DNA from: Actinopolymorpha rutila
GTDB lineage: Bacteria; Actinomycetota; Actinomycetes; Propionibacteriales; Actinopolymorphaceae
Direction of reading: 5' to 3'
Assembly: GCF_013407855.1 (NCBI RefSeq)
Contig: NZ_JACBZH010000001.1
Coordinates: forward strand, 2,418,001 to 2,482,000
Length of the DNA: 64,000 nt
Shown here: positions 16,863-25,632 of the stretch, one piece after another
How positions within the stretch are numbered: the stretch's first letter is position 1
Layout of the letters: each line of letters starts with the position of its first letter
Program-made: the position numbers and the translations under genes
The notes under the pieces: generated by a model
What the model was told of the DNA's origin: nothing
Seen by the model: only the letters and a program-made list of their open reading frames with translations
The model's database searches: none

Positions 16863-17687
16863 TCACACCGGCAGGAGGTACCTGCGTTCACGTCCGTACG
16901 CGGTGAAGCCGGCCCGGCGCAGGATGGGACCCGACGTGGCGATCCGCCCCTTCACCAGGCCCAGGGTCGCGCCGTGGTCGCGGGCGATGGCCAGCCTGGT
17001 CAGCAGAACGGCGCGGTAGGCACCGCCGCCACGCAGTGCGGGCCGGGTCGCGGCACCCCACAACCTGGCCGTCCCGCCGGCGAGGGTGCAGCCGCCGGTC
17101 GCAGCCGGCTCGTTCCCGGCGTACGCCACGACCCGGAACTCCCCGCGCTCATCGATCGGCCGCGCGCAGTCGGCGAGCTCGCGGTCCAGCTGGTCCGACG
17201 GCGGCTGGTCTCCTCCCCACACCTCCCCCGCCACGAGGTGCGCGTCGGCCAGGGTGCGGGCGTCGTCGACGGGCACGCACCGGACGTCCACCGCGCCGAC
17301 GTCGGGGAGCGGGCCGGTCAGGTCGTACGCGAGGACCTCCACGGTTTCACTGAGCGCCGCACCGGCGGTTCGCAGCCAGGACTCCAGGTCGGCGGGCCGG
17401 CTCGCCGACGACAGCCACCAGCTCACCTGGTCCCGGCCCCACCGGCGTACCTGGCCGGCAACCTCGTGGACGAGCGCGTCGGGCGGACGCTCCGACCGGC
17501 ACCACGCGACCTGGGCGCCGGAGGAGAACCATTCGGGGTAGGCGATCAGGTGGTAGTCGTCGGTGCGTACTTCCGTGGCGTCGTCGGGCACCCACACCCA
17601 GTCCGTGGCGACGGCCAGGATCCGGTCCCGCGTCCACTCACCCGCGAGGTCGCTCCCGGGCAGCGGTGCACCGGAGGCGGTTGTCAT
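16863..17687 (-). CDS. GNAT family N-acetyltransferase
   Basis: A 274-residue protein whose C-terminal half has the GNAT pattern: a central strand (FRVVAYAGNEPAATGGCTL), an acetyl-CoA loop-like segment (ATRPALRGGGAYRAVL) and the last strand-helix (GLVKGRIATSGPILRRAGFTAYG). The N-terminal half (1-140) is degenerate and may be a second GNAT-like fold. The substrate is unknown. Its ATG overlaps the stop of the upstream gene as ATGA, so the two are translationally coupled. Confidence 0.8.
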   Translation of the reverse strand: MTTASGAPLPGSDLAGEWTRDRILAVATDWVWVPDDATEVRTDDYHLIAYPEWFSSGAQVAWCRSERPPDALVHEVAGQVRRWGRDQVSWWLSSASRPADLESWLRTAGAALSETVEVLAYDLTGPLPDVGAVDVRCVPVDDARTLADAHLVAGEVWGGDQPPSDQLDRELADCARPIDERGEFRVVAYAGNEPAATGGCTLAGGTARLWGAATRPALRGGGAYRAVLLTRLAIARDHGATLGLVKGRIATSGPILRRAGFTAYGRERRYLLPV

Positions 17688-18511
17688 GACGAGCGACCCC
17701 GGTCGGGACGGCCGGCAGCGGAGCCCGGAGCCGACGGCCGCGTGGGCGCGGGTGTCGGTGTGGCCGGTCCTGCGGTGGCCGGTCCTGCGGTGGTCGGTGA
17801 CGCCGACCTGGTCCGCCGGAGGGCTTCCACGGGCTGCTCGAAGCGGGGGCGCTGGTGCGAGTGGTCGGAGTGATGGCGCGACCAGGGACCCAGGCCGCCG
17901 CCCAGCCGGTGTGGGTACCCGTTCGTCTCGTGGCCGGGCAGGGCGCCAGGACCGGGCACGCGGGATGGGCTCCTACCGGGGGAGGGCGCGCGCTGCCCGT
18001 TCGCCGCGTCGGGCGGAGTCTCCCTCGGGGACGCCGCCGGCGCACCCGGTCGGCCGGAACCCTCTCCCGGCGAGGCCGGCGTCCGCGGTTTCCGGGTCGG
18101 CGGCGGCGTGTCCACGTTCGGCGGGGAGACGCTGTAGGGCACGGGATCCTGCCGGGAGACGTCGACCTCGGTGCCGGGTGCGGCGGGACCGGCACCTTCG
18201 CGGGAGGTGGGCGCCGGGCGCTCGGCGGCCGGCTTGCCGGCGTCCTCGGTGTTGGTGGTGAACGTCGCGGGGGCGGGCTCGGGTGCGGAGAAGGCCTGGA
18301 CGTAGCCGAGCATGCTGCCCAGACCGGCGACGACCCCGAACGCGACCAGCACGTGGCGGCGTCGGCACGCCGAGCGCGACGGCGACTCCTCGACCCACAC
18401 CTGCCAGCCGTAGGGCGGTGGGCCCCACGCGGGGTCCGGCTTCCAGTGGGGAGGCGGAGTCCAGCCTGACGGGACCGGCCAGTTGGGCGGCGCGTTGAAC
18501 CGTGCGGGCAT
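17684..18511 (-). CDS. Proline-rich membrane protein with PPPYGW-type N-terminus, unknown function
   Basis: A 275-residue protein starting MPARFNAPPNWPVPSGW and continuing with PPPHWKPDPAWGPPPYGW, an N-terminal pattern frequent in actinobacterial membrane proteins. One transmembrane segment follows (about 52-75, VLVAFGVVAGLGSMLGYVQAF). The remaining 200 residues are disordered, rich in Pro, Ser, Thr and Arg, probably outside the cell. The ATG at 18511 has GAGGAG seven bases upstream on the minus strand. An upstream in-frame extension lacks this site. It is coupled to the GNAT gene downstream. No function can be assigned. Confidence 0.65.
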   Translation of the reverse strand: MPARFNAPPNWPVPSGWTPPPHWKPDPAWGPPPYGWQVWVEESPSRSACRRRHVLVAFGVVAGLGSMLGYVQAFSAPEPAPATFTTNTEDAGKPAAERPAPTSREGAGPAAPGTEVDVSRQDPVPYSVSPPNVDTPPPTRKPRTPASPGEGSGRPGAPAASPRETPPDAANGQRAPSPGRSPSRVPGPGALPGHETNGYPHRLGGGLGPWSRHHSDHSHQRPRFEQPVEALRRTRSASPTTAGPATAGPATPTPAPTRPSAPGSAAGRPDRGRSS

Positions 18512-18620
18512 GACGTACTCCTCCGACAAACCGATCGCGAGCATAAAGCCTCGCGCGGTCGGCCGCAGGCCATCGGTCACATGATGGAAGCCCGGACGAA
18601 ATCTCCCCCGCGCACGGAGC

Positions 18621-19067
18621 TCAGGCCACCAACGCGGGCAGGAACCCGACCCGCTTCTTGTCGGCGCACATCCATCCCTGGTCGGTCAACAGCACCAGCG
18701 TCCCGTCCAGCACCGGCAGCCGGTGCTCGGCCTCCCGCCAGCCGTCGAACCACCGCTGGTCCTCGCTGGTGACGACCAGCGGACCACGGCGTACGACAAC
18801 AGTCAGGAAGGTATGTCGCGGCTGGCCGAGGATGAGTCGCGGCCCGAACAACCGCTCCGCCGCCCGCTGGATCAGGACACCGCAGTGGCGGGCCTGCTCC
18901 GGCGCCTGTGCGGCGTCGTAGAGCACAGTCGTGTCGAGCAGGTGCTGGATCGTGCTGGGGTGCTCGACCAGCCCGATGATGACCATGCCGGGCCGCAGCT
19001 GGTGGCGCCGGGCGATCCCGGCGAGAGCCGCGGCCGGATCGCGAAGGTCCGACCTGGAATTGGCCAT
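18621..19067 (-). CDS. Hypothetical protein
   Basis: A 148-residue soluble protein I do not recognise. It contains GMVIIGLVEHPSTIQHLLD, a basic RLFGPRLILGQPRHTFLTVVVRRG segment (abbreviated) and WFDGWREAEHRLPVLDGTLVLLTDQGW, which reads as an alternating alpha/beta fold. I prefer the ATG at 19067 (MANSRSDL): CACTAT lies five bases upstream as a possible -10, which suits leaderless expression. A GTG at 19112 would add 15 residues. It sits between the Pro-rich gene and gntR on the same strand, but gaps of 109 and 57 bases leave operon membership open. Confidence 0.6.
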   Translation of the reverse strand: MANSRSDLRDPAAALAGIARRHQLRPGMVIIGLVEHPSTIQHLLDTTVLYDAAQAPEQARHCGVLIQRAAERLFGPRLILGQPRHTFLTVVVRRGPLVVTSEDQRWFDGWREAEHRLPVLDGTLVLLTDQGWMCADKKRVGFLPALVA

Positions 19068-19124
19068 ACCTGATAGTGCGCCATTTTCGCCACCCGGGTG
19101 AGTGTTTTCCACAGGTGGATACCC

Positions 19125-19949
19125 TCATGTTGCTTTCTGTCGCACCCTTCGTCCGTTACAGCCAGCGAGGCCGTCGTGGTGCTGGTCGGCGGCGGTTCTG
19201 GCCCGGGCCAGGACGTCGTACCTGTCGCCGCGGTAGAGAGAGCGTTCGGCCTCCAGTACCTGCCCGGCTCCGTCCCGGGTCACCGCCTCGATGAGCAGGC
19301 AGGGCTGGTCGGAGCCGACCTCCAGGAGTTCGGCGTCGTGCGGTTCCGGCAGCACCGCGAGGATGCGAGCCTCGCTGGTTGCCGGTCGTACGCCGAACCG
19401 TTCCTCCAGCGTGTCGAACAGCGACTGCCGCTCCCACTCCACCTCGTCCAGGCCCGGAAACCTGGCGAGGGACACGTCCGTACTCTCCCGGGCCATGGGA
19501 TCCCCGTCGGCGGTCCGCAGGCGTACGAGATGCAGTACGGCTGAGCCCGGCTCGACCTCCAGCCGTGCGGCCATCCTCGGCCCGGCTGGCTCCACCGACG
19601 AGGACAGCACCCGGGAGCCCGGGGACAGGCCGCGGGCTCGCATGTCCCGGCTGAACGACGTGAGCAGGTCGGTGTGCGCGGGCCGGGGCTCGGCGACGAC
19701 GGTCCCGTGTCCGTGCCGCCGGAACAGGACACCGTCGGTGACCAACCGTTGGATCTCCTGGCGTACGGTCGTCCTGGAGATCTCGAAGTGGTCGGCGAGG
19801 ACGCGTTCGGACGGCAGCAGCGCGCCCGGCGGCAAGCGTCCGGCAAGGTCCTCCAGTATCTTGCGCAACTGGTGGCCCTTGGGTCGGCCGGCCGACAGGG
19901 CGCCGGTCGTCAACGTGCTCGGGTCGATCTCGTGACGGGTCCGCGACAT
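19125..19949 (-). CDS. GntR family transcriptional regulator (HutC subfamily, UTRA domain)
   Basis: A 274-residue regulator. The N-terminal winged helix (about 20-85) has the GntR signature LPPGALLPSERVLADHFEISRTTVRQEIQRL. The C-terminal UTRA effector domain spans about 100-260 (GLSPGSRVLSSSVEPAG, HLVRLRTADGDPMARES, CLLIEAVTRDGAGQVLEAERSLYRGDRYDV). UTRA domains bind small molecules such as sugars, amino sugars or histidine derivatives. The start at 19949 (MSRTRHEIDP) is preferred to an upstream in-frame ATG because similarity begins there. No obvious target operon adjoins it, since the gene upstream is divergent and hypothetical. Confidence 0.85.
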   Translation of the reverse strand: MSRTRHEIDPSTLTTGALSAGRPKGHQLRKILEDLAGRLPPGALLPSERVLADHFEISRTTVRQEIQRLVTDGVLFRRHGHGTVVAEPRPAHTDLLTSFSRDMRARGLSPGSRVLSSSVEPAGPRMAARLEVEPGSAVLHLVRLRTADGDPMARESTDVSLARFPGLDEVEWERQSLFDTLEERFGVRPATSEARILAVLPEPHDAELLEVGSDQPCLLIEAVTRDGAGQVLEAERSLYRGDRYDVLARARTAADQHHDGLAGCNGRRVRQKAT

Positions 19950-20056
19950 GGTCCAGTATCGACCTGAGGAACCGCCCGAGATCGTCTCGTCCTCGATCGG
20001 CACCTTGTGTGATCCTGGAGACGCCAGTGATCATCAGCTGGAGAGGATGTTGCCGG

Positions 20057-21538
20057 ATGGGTCGCCACGACATGCTGTTGGCGCGAATGCCCGAGGATCT
20101 CGTCGACGACGCGCGCAACGTCGTCGACCTCCTGGTGGGCGATCTCCGGGACTTCAGCGAGGTCGGCCAGATCGAGATCCAGCGGTTCCTCTGGATCCTG
20201 CTTCCGGTCACGTGGGGATTGCCCTCGCACGAGTGGCCGCGAGTTGCCGAGGCGGCCGCCCAGCTCCTGGAGCTCGCCAGCCGGCCGACCCTCGCCGGGC
20301 TCGCCCGGTCGGAGGAGACCGAGCAGGTGTTCGGGGCGTACGCGCGTTCGCGCGAGGAGGGGATCGAGGCGGCCAACGCCGCGATCGAACGCACCGGCAC
20401 CAACCCACCCGACACCGACCTGCTCACCTGGCGCCGAAGCGTCAGCAGCGCCGAGGCGAGCGCCTACGACGAACTGCAGCGGGTGCTGGAGACGGCCGTC
20501 GTCGCCGGTGAGTACGAACCCGGCCACCCCGGCTGGCGGCGCCGTCAGCAGGCGCTGACCGAACGCTGGCTCACCACGCCGTCGCGGTACTTCGACGGCG
20601 AGCGTCCCCTCGACGTCATCCACAAGGACCGCCGGCAGACCTGGATCGACGCGGGCCCACAGATACGCGGGCGCGTCCTCGGCCTGGTCGAGCCGCTGAT
20701 CCACCGTCCGGTGACGGTGCCCTCCGCCGAACCCGAGCCACTGGTGTGGCTGCTCGCCCGGATCGGCGACGGCGTGCGGCTCACCCAGCGCGGCTACCTC
20801 CCGCCGGAGATCGCGCGCGAGGCCGACGAGCTGTTCGGCTGGAAGCCCACGCCCGGTCGGGTGAGCCGTGAGCTGGACCTGCCTCAGTTGCGGGACCTGC
20901 ACCTTCTGCTCCGCCATCACAAGCTGGTCGCCAAGCGGCAGGGGATGCTCCGCCTGTCGGCGCGGGGCCGGGCCGCGCTGGAGGAGCCGGTCAAGCTGTG
21001 GGAGCTCGCGGCGCGGGCCTGGCTGGGTGACTCGCCGTACGACCAGGCGGTGAACGAGGTCGCCGCGGCGATGCTGCTGACCAAGCCGACGTACTGGGTT
21101 CAGGTGGCGGCGGCCGCCCACGAGATGGTCTCGCCGATGTTCCGTACGCCCGAGGGCGAGCCGGTCCACTGGCGGCTGACCCAGGCGGCGATCTGGATCT
21201 GGCTGCGGCGCGGGTCGATGTTCGGGTTCGTGACGTACGACCCGGAGGGCTGGGAAGGCGACCTGGAGGAGGACGCCGCGGAGGACGAGATCTGTCCGGA
21301 CTGCGGGGGCACCATCCAGAGTGGGTCGGATCTCGATGACGCCGACGACGCCGACGAATCCGGTGATCCGGATGACTTCGACGGGCCCGACCCGGCCGGT
21401 GACGCCGCGGCGGAGATCGCCGCGGGTCGCCTGCCCCTCGTGGTCGCCGCGGACAAGGGCGTTCACCTGCTGAGCGAGACCGGGCGGTCGGCGGCGGTGA
21501 CGGCGCTGCGGCTGCGCGCCAACGACCCGCACGACTGA
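20057..21538 (+). CDS. Hypothetical protein with winged-helix-like segment and acidic CxxC tail
   Basis: A 493-residue soluble protein of unknown function. Residues about 225-315 (GDGVRLTQRGYLPPEIAREADELFG ... LLLRHHKLVAKRQGMLRLSARGRAAL, abbreviated) resemble the wing-helix segment found in actinobacterial pRiA4b ORF-3-like proteins. The region after 390 has a CPDCGG motif, followed by a very acidic Asp-rich stretch of about 35 residues and a short conserved-looking end. The N-terminal 150 residues are helical. The ATG at 20057 has GAGAGG ten bases upstream. It is divergent from gntR with a 107-base shared promoter region. Confidence 0.7.
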   Translation: MGRHDMLLARMPEDLVDDARNVVDLLVGDLRDFSEVGQIEIQRFLWILLPVTWGLPSHEWPRVAEAAAQLLELASRPTLAGLARSEETEQVFGAYARSREEGIEAANAAIERTGTNPPDTDLLTWRRSVSSAEASAYDELQRVLETAVVAGEYEPGHPGWRRRQQALTERWLTTPSRYFDGERPLDVIHKDRRQTWIDAGPQIRGRVLGLVEPLIHRPVTVPSAEPEPLVWLLARIGDGVRLTQRGYLPPEIAREADELFGWKPTPGRVSRELDLPQLRDLHLLLRHHKLVAKRQGMLRLSARGRAALEEPVKLWELAARAWLGDSPYDQAVNEVAAAMLLTKPTYWVQVAAAAHEMVSPMFRTPEGEPVHWRLTQAAIWIWLRRGSMFGFVTYDPEGWEGDLEEDAAEDEICPDCGGTIQSGSDLDDADDADESGDPDDFDGPDPAGDAAAEIAAGRLPLVVAADKGVHLLSETGRSAAVTALRLRANDPHD

Positions 21539-21611
21539 CCGGCCCAGTACGCCCCGGCCGTTCGAACGACTGACCCCCGAGCGATGGGCCGCGCCGTACG
21601 ACCCGGCGAGG

Positions 21612-22403
21612 TCACTCCTCCAGGGGCGGGCACACCTCGTCGGCGAAGCGAGTCACCGCCTGCAGCCACCGGTCGGGAACGTCGCGGTGCAGGTGGTGGC
21701 CGCCGGGCAGCACGACGAACCGTTCGGCGGGTACGCACCGCTCCGCGGCCAGCCGGTCCAGCCCGCGCAACGTGCTCAGCCGGCCGGTTCCGGACGGGTG
21801 CGGTTCGTCAGGGGCGACGAGGAACAACGCGGGGACGCGCAGCGTGCCGACCAGGGCCGGCAGGTCCCACGGGCGCGGCTCGCGCAGGCCGGCGAGGAGT
21901 TGTTCGGCGTCGGTGGCGGCGATCGCCTCGGTCGCGTGGGAGACGTCCTCCGGGTGCCACTGGGGATGGTTGGTGCGGAGCTGGAGTTCGAGGTGTTCGA
22001 GGTCCGAACGTGCGACCGTGGTCGCCGCGACGACCGCCTCGACGAGGGCGCTGCGGTCCTCCTCGCGGGAGCTGAGCGGTTCCTCCAGGACGACGGCCTG
22101 GGCGAGGTCGACGAACCGGTTCGCCAGCGCCAGCGCGACGACCGCGCCCAGCCCGTGGCCTGCGATGACGTCGACCCGGCCGGGCAGGCGTTCGGCGACG
22201 CCCTGCACCAGGGTCGGCAGGTCCAGCGGGCGCCCGTCGTGCGGCATGTCGCCGTGGCCGGGCAGGTCGACCGTACTCACCTGCCAGCCCTGGTCGGCCA
22301 GCGCCGGGCCGACCCACCACCACGTGGAGGACTGGGACAGCTCTCCGTGTACCAACAACATCCGGCCGCGCACAGGTCCGGGGCGCTCCCACCGAGTGGT
22401 CAT
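21612..22403 (-). CDS. Alpha/beta hydrolase fold protein lacking the nucleophile
   Basis: A 263-residue alpha/beta-hydrolase. The fold is clear: oxyanion segment LLVHGELSQSSTWWW, DLPGHGDMPHDGR, and the final GGHHLHRDVPD with the catalytic-type His. The nucleophile elbow, normally GHSxGG, reads GHGLGA at 82-87, with Gly at position 84 in place of Ser. The codon is GGG, so a sequencing error would need more than one base change to reach most Ser codons (one to AGC/AGT is not enough). The protein is probably not a classical esterase and may be a non-enzymatic binder. The start at 22403 (MTTRWERPG) is chosen because upstream sequence is unconserved. Confidence 0.8.
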   Translation of the reverse strand: MTTRWERPGPVRGRMLLVHGELSQSSTWWWVGPALADQGWQVSTVDLPGHGDMPHDGRPLDLPTLVQGVAERLPGRVDVIAGHGLGAVVALALANRFVDLAQAVVLEEPLSSREEDRSALVEAVVAATTVARSDLEHLELQLRTNHPQWHPEDVSHATEAIAATDAEQLLAGLREPRPWDLPALVGTLRVPALFLVAPDEPHPSGTGRLSTLRGLDRLAAERCVPAERFVVLPGGHHLHRDVPDRWLQAVTRFADEVCPPLEE

Positions 22404-22692
22404 GCCGCATATGTAAGCGGACTGGCGATCTTTCGCCACGCCTTCCCCGCCTGACCACCGCTTTTGGCCACTGGCAGGAGCGGCGCCGGAACGCACTGGC
22501 GCGAGAGCCGGACGAGGCAGGTGTCCGGAGCGCCCACCTGCCGGGCCTGCGGGGGTTCGTCCCAGCCGTTCGCCGTCGTACCGCCCCTCTATCTTGACGG
22601 GGAGCGATCGGGCTCGGCGCGCACTTCGCCCGCGGGCCTGGTCGAGGACTCCGGCGGCCGGGCGCCGCCGGCCCCGAGCGAAGGAGGCGTCC

Positions 22693-23976
22693 GTGCGGTC
22701 GCGGACCTACCGTCAACGAGACCTTGCGTGCACCGAGTACACCCTCGACGTTCCGCTGGACCACACCCGACCCGACGGCGAGCGGATCGAGGTCTACGCG
22801 CGCGAGGTCGTGGACCCGGCCAAGGCGGACGCCGACCTGCCGCGGCTGGTGTACCTGCAGGGTGGACCCGGCGGCAAGGGGCACCGCCCGACCAGCCGCA
22901 GCGGATGGCTCGCCCGAGCGCTGCGGGACTACCGCGTGGTCCTCCTCGACCAGCGGGGCACCGGCCTGTCCACCCCCGCCAACCGGCAGACCCTGCCGCG
23001 ACGGGGCGACGCTCGGGCCCAGGCGGAGTACCTCACCCACTTCCGGGCCGACTCGATCGTCGCCGACGCCGAACTCCTGCGCCGCGAACTTCAGGGCGAC
23101 CAGCCCTGGAGTGCGCTCGGTCAGAGCTACGGCGGCTTCTGCGCGCTGACGTACCTCTCGTTCGCGCCCGAGGGACTCAAGGAGGTGTACGTCACCGGCG
23201 GGCTGCCGCCACTGGGCGGCGGCGCGGACGAGGTGTACGCGCTCACCTACGTGCGCACCGCGGAGAAGAACGCGCGCTACTTCGACCGCCATCCCGGCGA
23301 CCGTGACCTGTGTGCACGGATCGTGGAACACCTGCGCCACAACGAGGTTCACCTGCCGACCGGTGAACGCCTGACCGCCCGGAGGTTCCAGACCGCCGGG
23401 ATGGGGCTGGGTATGCGCGGCAACTTCGACGGCCTGCACTACCTGCTGGAGGAGGCGTTCGTCGACGGCGTGGGCGGACCCGAGTTGTCCGACACGTTCC
23501 TGACCGGTGTCGCGAGCGGAGTGAGCTTCGCGACCAACCCGTTGTACGCGGTGCTGCACGAGTCGATCTACTGCCAGGGAACGGCTTCGGACTGGTCGGC
23601 CGAACGTCTGTACGCGCAGCGGCCGGAGTTCGCCCTCGGTGTGGACACGCCGTTCCTGTTCACCGGCGAGATGATCTACCCGTTCGTGTTCGACGCCGAC
23701 CCGGCTCTGATTCCGTTGCGGGAGGCCGCGGACCAGCTCGCGGCCAAGGACGACTGGCCGGCGCTGTACGACCCGGATCGCCTTGCCCTCAACAAGGTTC
23801 CGACGTACGCCGCGCTCTACTACGAGGACATGTACGTCGCTCGCGAGCACTCGCTGGCCACCGCCAACGCCGTCGCCCGGCTCACGCCGTGGATCACCAA
23901 CGAGCACGAGCACGACGGCCTGCGGCTGGGTGGTGTCTTCGGGCGGCTGCTCGACCTCGCCCGCGAGACCCCGTGA
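22693..23976 (+). CDS. Alpha/beta hydrolase, proline iminopeptidase-like (S33)
   Basis: A 427-residue serine peptidase-type hydrolase. It has the S33 signature at the N-terminus (LVYLQGGPGGKG), VVLLDQRGTGLS, and the nucleophile Ser145 in GQSYGG. His of HEHDGLRLGG near the C-terminus completes the active site. Such enzymes release N-terminal proline or other residues from peptides in the cytosol. The GTG at 22693 has a perfect AAGGAGG five bases upstream, which decides the start over in-frame codons further up. The gene is divergent from the hydrolase at 21612-22403 and convergent with the NmrA gene. Confidence 0.9.
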   Translation: MRSRTYRQRDLACTEYTLDVPLDHTRPDGERIEVYAREVVDPAKADADLPRLVYLQGGPGGKGHRPTSRSGWLARALRDYRVVLLDQRGTGLSTPANRQTLPRRGDARAQAEYLTHFRADSIVADAELLRRELQGDQPWSALGQSYGGFCALTYLSFAPEGLKEVYVTGGLPPLGGGADEVYALTYVRTAEKNARYFDRHPGDRDLCARIVEHLRHNEVHLPTGERLTARRFQTAGMGLGMRGNFDGLHYLLEEAFVDGVGGPELSDTFLTGVASGVSFATNPLYAVLHESIYCQGTASDWSAERLYAQRPEFALGVDTPFLFTGEMIYPFVFDADPALIPLREAADQLAAKDDWPALYDPDRLALNKVPTYAALYYEDMYVAREHSLATANAVARLTPWITNEHEHDGLRLGGVFGRLLDLARETP

Positions 23977-24025
23977 TCCGTCGAGGTCCTTGATTTTGTC
24001 CGCAGGATGGTGGGTCGGGGTGACC

Positions 24026-24892
24026 CTAGTAGGCGGACCCGCCGCGGCGAAGGAGCTCGGAGAACGCGGTTGCGGGATGCCCGGTCAGCCGGGGGATGTC
24101 GTCGGTTACGCCGGCGACCTCGCCGTTGGCGATGGCGGTGTAGGTCGACACCCAGGCGTCGACCTGCCACCGGGGTGCCCCATAGCCGGCGCGGGACGCG
24201 TACGCCTCCTCGATCGTCTCGTCCTGGTATCTCACCGGGCGTCCCAGTTCAGCGGTCAGCGTGGCCGCGACCTCATCCAGTGACAGGGCCTGCGGTCCGG
24301 TCAGCGAGTAGGTCGCTCCCACGTGCGCGCCCGGGTCGAGTAGTACCGCGGTGGCGGCGTCGGCGATGTCGTCCTGGGCCACCGCCGCGACGCGCCCCTC
24401 ACCCGCCGGGCCCCGGATCACGTCGTCCTCGTCGACCATGGCCGCCAGGAAATCGGCGTAGAGGTTGTCGCGTAGGAAGGTGAACCGAAGACCGGACGCG
24501 CGGATGTGCTGCTCGGTCGCATAGTGGTCGCGGCCGAGGGTGAACGTGCAGTCTGGTGCGGCTCCGTAGAAGGAGATGTACACCAGATGCTCGACGCCTG
24601 CGCTTGCGGCCGCGTCGACGAACGCCTGGTGCTGTGCCACCCGGTCCGGAGTTTCCGACGCCGACACCATGAGGACGGTGGGCACGTCCTTCAGTGCAGT
24701 GCGCACAGCCTCACGGTCACCGAACGCTCCACGCACGACTGACGCGCCCAGCAGCTGCGGCGCCCGCGCCGGGTCGCGGACGACGAGTCGCTGACGGGCA
24801 CTCGCGGCGGCCAGCCGACGTGCGACACGGCCACCGAGCCGGCCGGTCGCGCCGGTGACGCCGATCAGGCTCGCGGTAAGGGGGCTCGACAT
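24026..24892 (-). CDS. NmrA-type NAD(P)H-binding oxidoreductase (QorB/YtfG-like)
   Basis: A 288-residue atypical SDR. The Rossmann motif GATGRLG lies at about 14-20. VVRDPARAPQL follows strand 2, HLVYISFYGA holds the mid-domain strand, and FTFLRDNLYADF is typical of the QOR2/NmrA group, which includes NAD(P)H:quinone reductases. The substrate cannot be read from sequence. It lies 15 bases downstream of the NrtR gene on the same strand and is probably in the same transcript, so it may respond to NAD status. Confidence 0.85.
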   Translation of the reverse strand: MSSPLTASLIGVTGATGRLGGRVARRLAAASARQRLVVRDPARAPQLLGASVVRGAFGDREAVRTALKDVPTVLMVSASETPDRVAQHQAFVDAAASAGVEHLVYISFYGAAPDCTFTLGRDHYATEQHIRASGLRFTFLRDNLYADFLAAMVDEDDVIRGPAGEGRVAAVAQDDIADAATAVLLDPGAHVGATYSLTGPQALSLDEVAATLTAELGRPVRYQDETIEEAYASRAGYGAPRWQVDAWVSTYTAIANGEVAGVTDDIPRLTGHPATAFSELLRRGGSAY

Positions 24893-24907
24893 CAGGAGTC
24901 GGTGCGT

Positions 24908-25588
24908 TCAGCTGCGCACGGCCGGCGGCCGGAGCACCGCGAACGGGTCGGTGATGAACATGTCCCGGCAGGTGAACCGGAACAACGCGGCGGGGCGCCC
25001 GCCGGTCGGCCCGGACACGGCCGTCTGGCCGGTGGCCTCCAGCTGCCCGCGCCGGGTGAGCACGCGCTGCAGGTTGGTCGCCGACACCCGGTGCCCGAGT
25101 GCGGCGGAGTAGACCTCGCGAAGCTCGGAGACGGTGAAGGTCGGGGGAGCGAGGGCGAACCCGAGGTTGGTGTAGGAGAGCTTGGACCGCAGCCGGTCGC
25201 GGGCGCGCAACACGATGGCCCGGTGGTCGAACGCGGTCTTCGGCAGGTCGTCGATCGGAAACCACCGGGTGTCCTCGGGGATCTCCGGGTCGGCGTCGCT
25301 CGGCACCAGGCCGAGGAACGCCGTGGCCAGTACCCTCGGCCCGGGCGTCCGGTCGGGTGCGCTGAACACCGCGAGTTGCTCGACGTGGGAGAGCTGGCGT
25401 ACGTCGACCTTCTCGGCGAGCTGCCGGCGTACCGAGCTCTCGACGTCCTCGACGGCACCCAACCGGCCACCGGGGAGTGCCCACGTGCCTACCTGGGGTT
25501 CGCGGGCACGCTGCCAGAGCAGGACCTGCAGTGACCGGGACCGGACCTGGAGGACCGCTGCCAGCACCTCATGCCCCAGTCGGCTCAC
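24908..25588 (-). CDS. nrtR: NrtR-type transcriptional regulator (Nudix domain plus winged helix)
   Basis: A 226-residue regulator of NAD synthesis. An N-terminal Nudix domain (about 1-145) is followed by a winged-helix domain (about 150-226, FTVSELREVYSAALGHRVSATNLQRVL). The Nudix box is degenerate: RQLAEK stands in place of the catalytic RExxEE, so it likely senses ADP-ribose or NAD rather than hydrolysing it. This is known for the family and for mycobacterial NadR/NrtR. It is divergent from nadABC, its expected target. The GTG at 25588 is supported by TACTAT ending six bases upstream (leaderless start) and by the family start. Confidence 0.88.
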   Translation of the reverse strand: MSRLGHEVLAAVLQVRSRSLQVLLWQRAREPQVGTWALPGGRLGAVEDVESSVRRQLAEKVDVRQLSHVEQLAVFSAPDRTPGPRVLATAFLGLVPSDADPEIPEDTRWFPIDDLPKTAFDHRAIVLRARDRLRSKLSYTNLGFALAPPTFTVSELREVYSAALGHRVSATNLQRVLTRRGQLEATGQTAVSGPTGGRPAALFRFTCRDMFITDPFAVLRPPAVRS

Positions 25589-25594
25589 GCGGTG

Positions 25595-25632
25595 ATAGTA
25601 TCTCGGGAAGTTTTCGCTCGTAAGTCGAAAAC
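25595..25632. promoter_or_regulatory. Shared nrtR/nadA promoter with candidate NrtR operator
   Basis: GATAGTATC (25594-25602) is palindromic and supplies a -10 on both strands: TACTAT for leaderless nrtR and TAGTAT for nadA, with a start near 25608. Next to it GTTTTCG-N9-CGAAAAC (25610-25632) is a perfect 7+7 dyad of 23 bp, the size of NrtR sites. It covers the -35 region of nrtR and the first bases of the nadA transcript. Confidence 0.5.
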
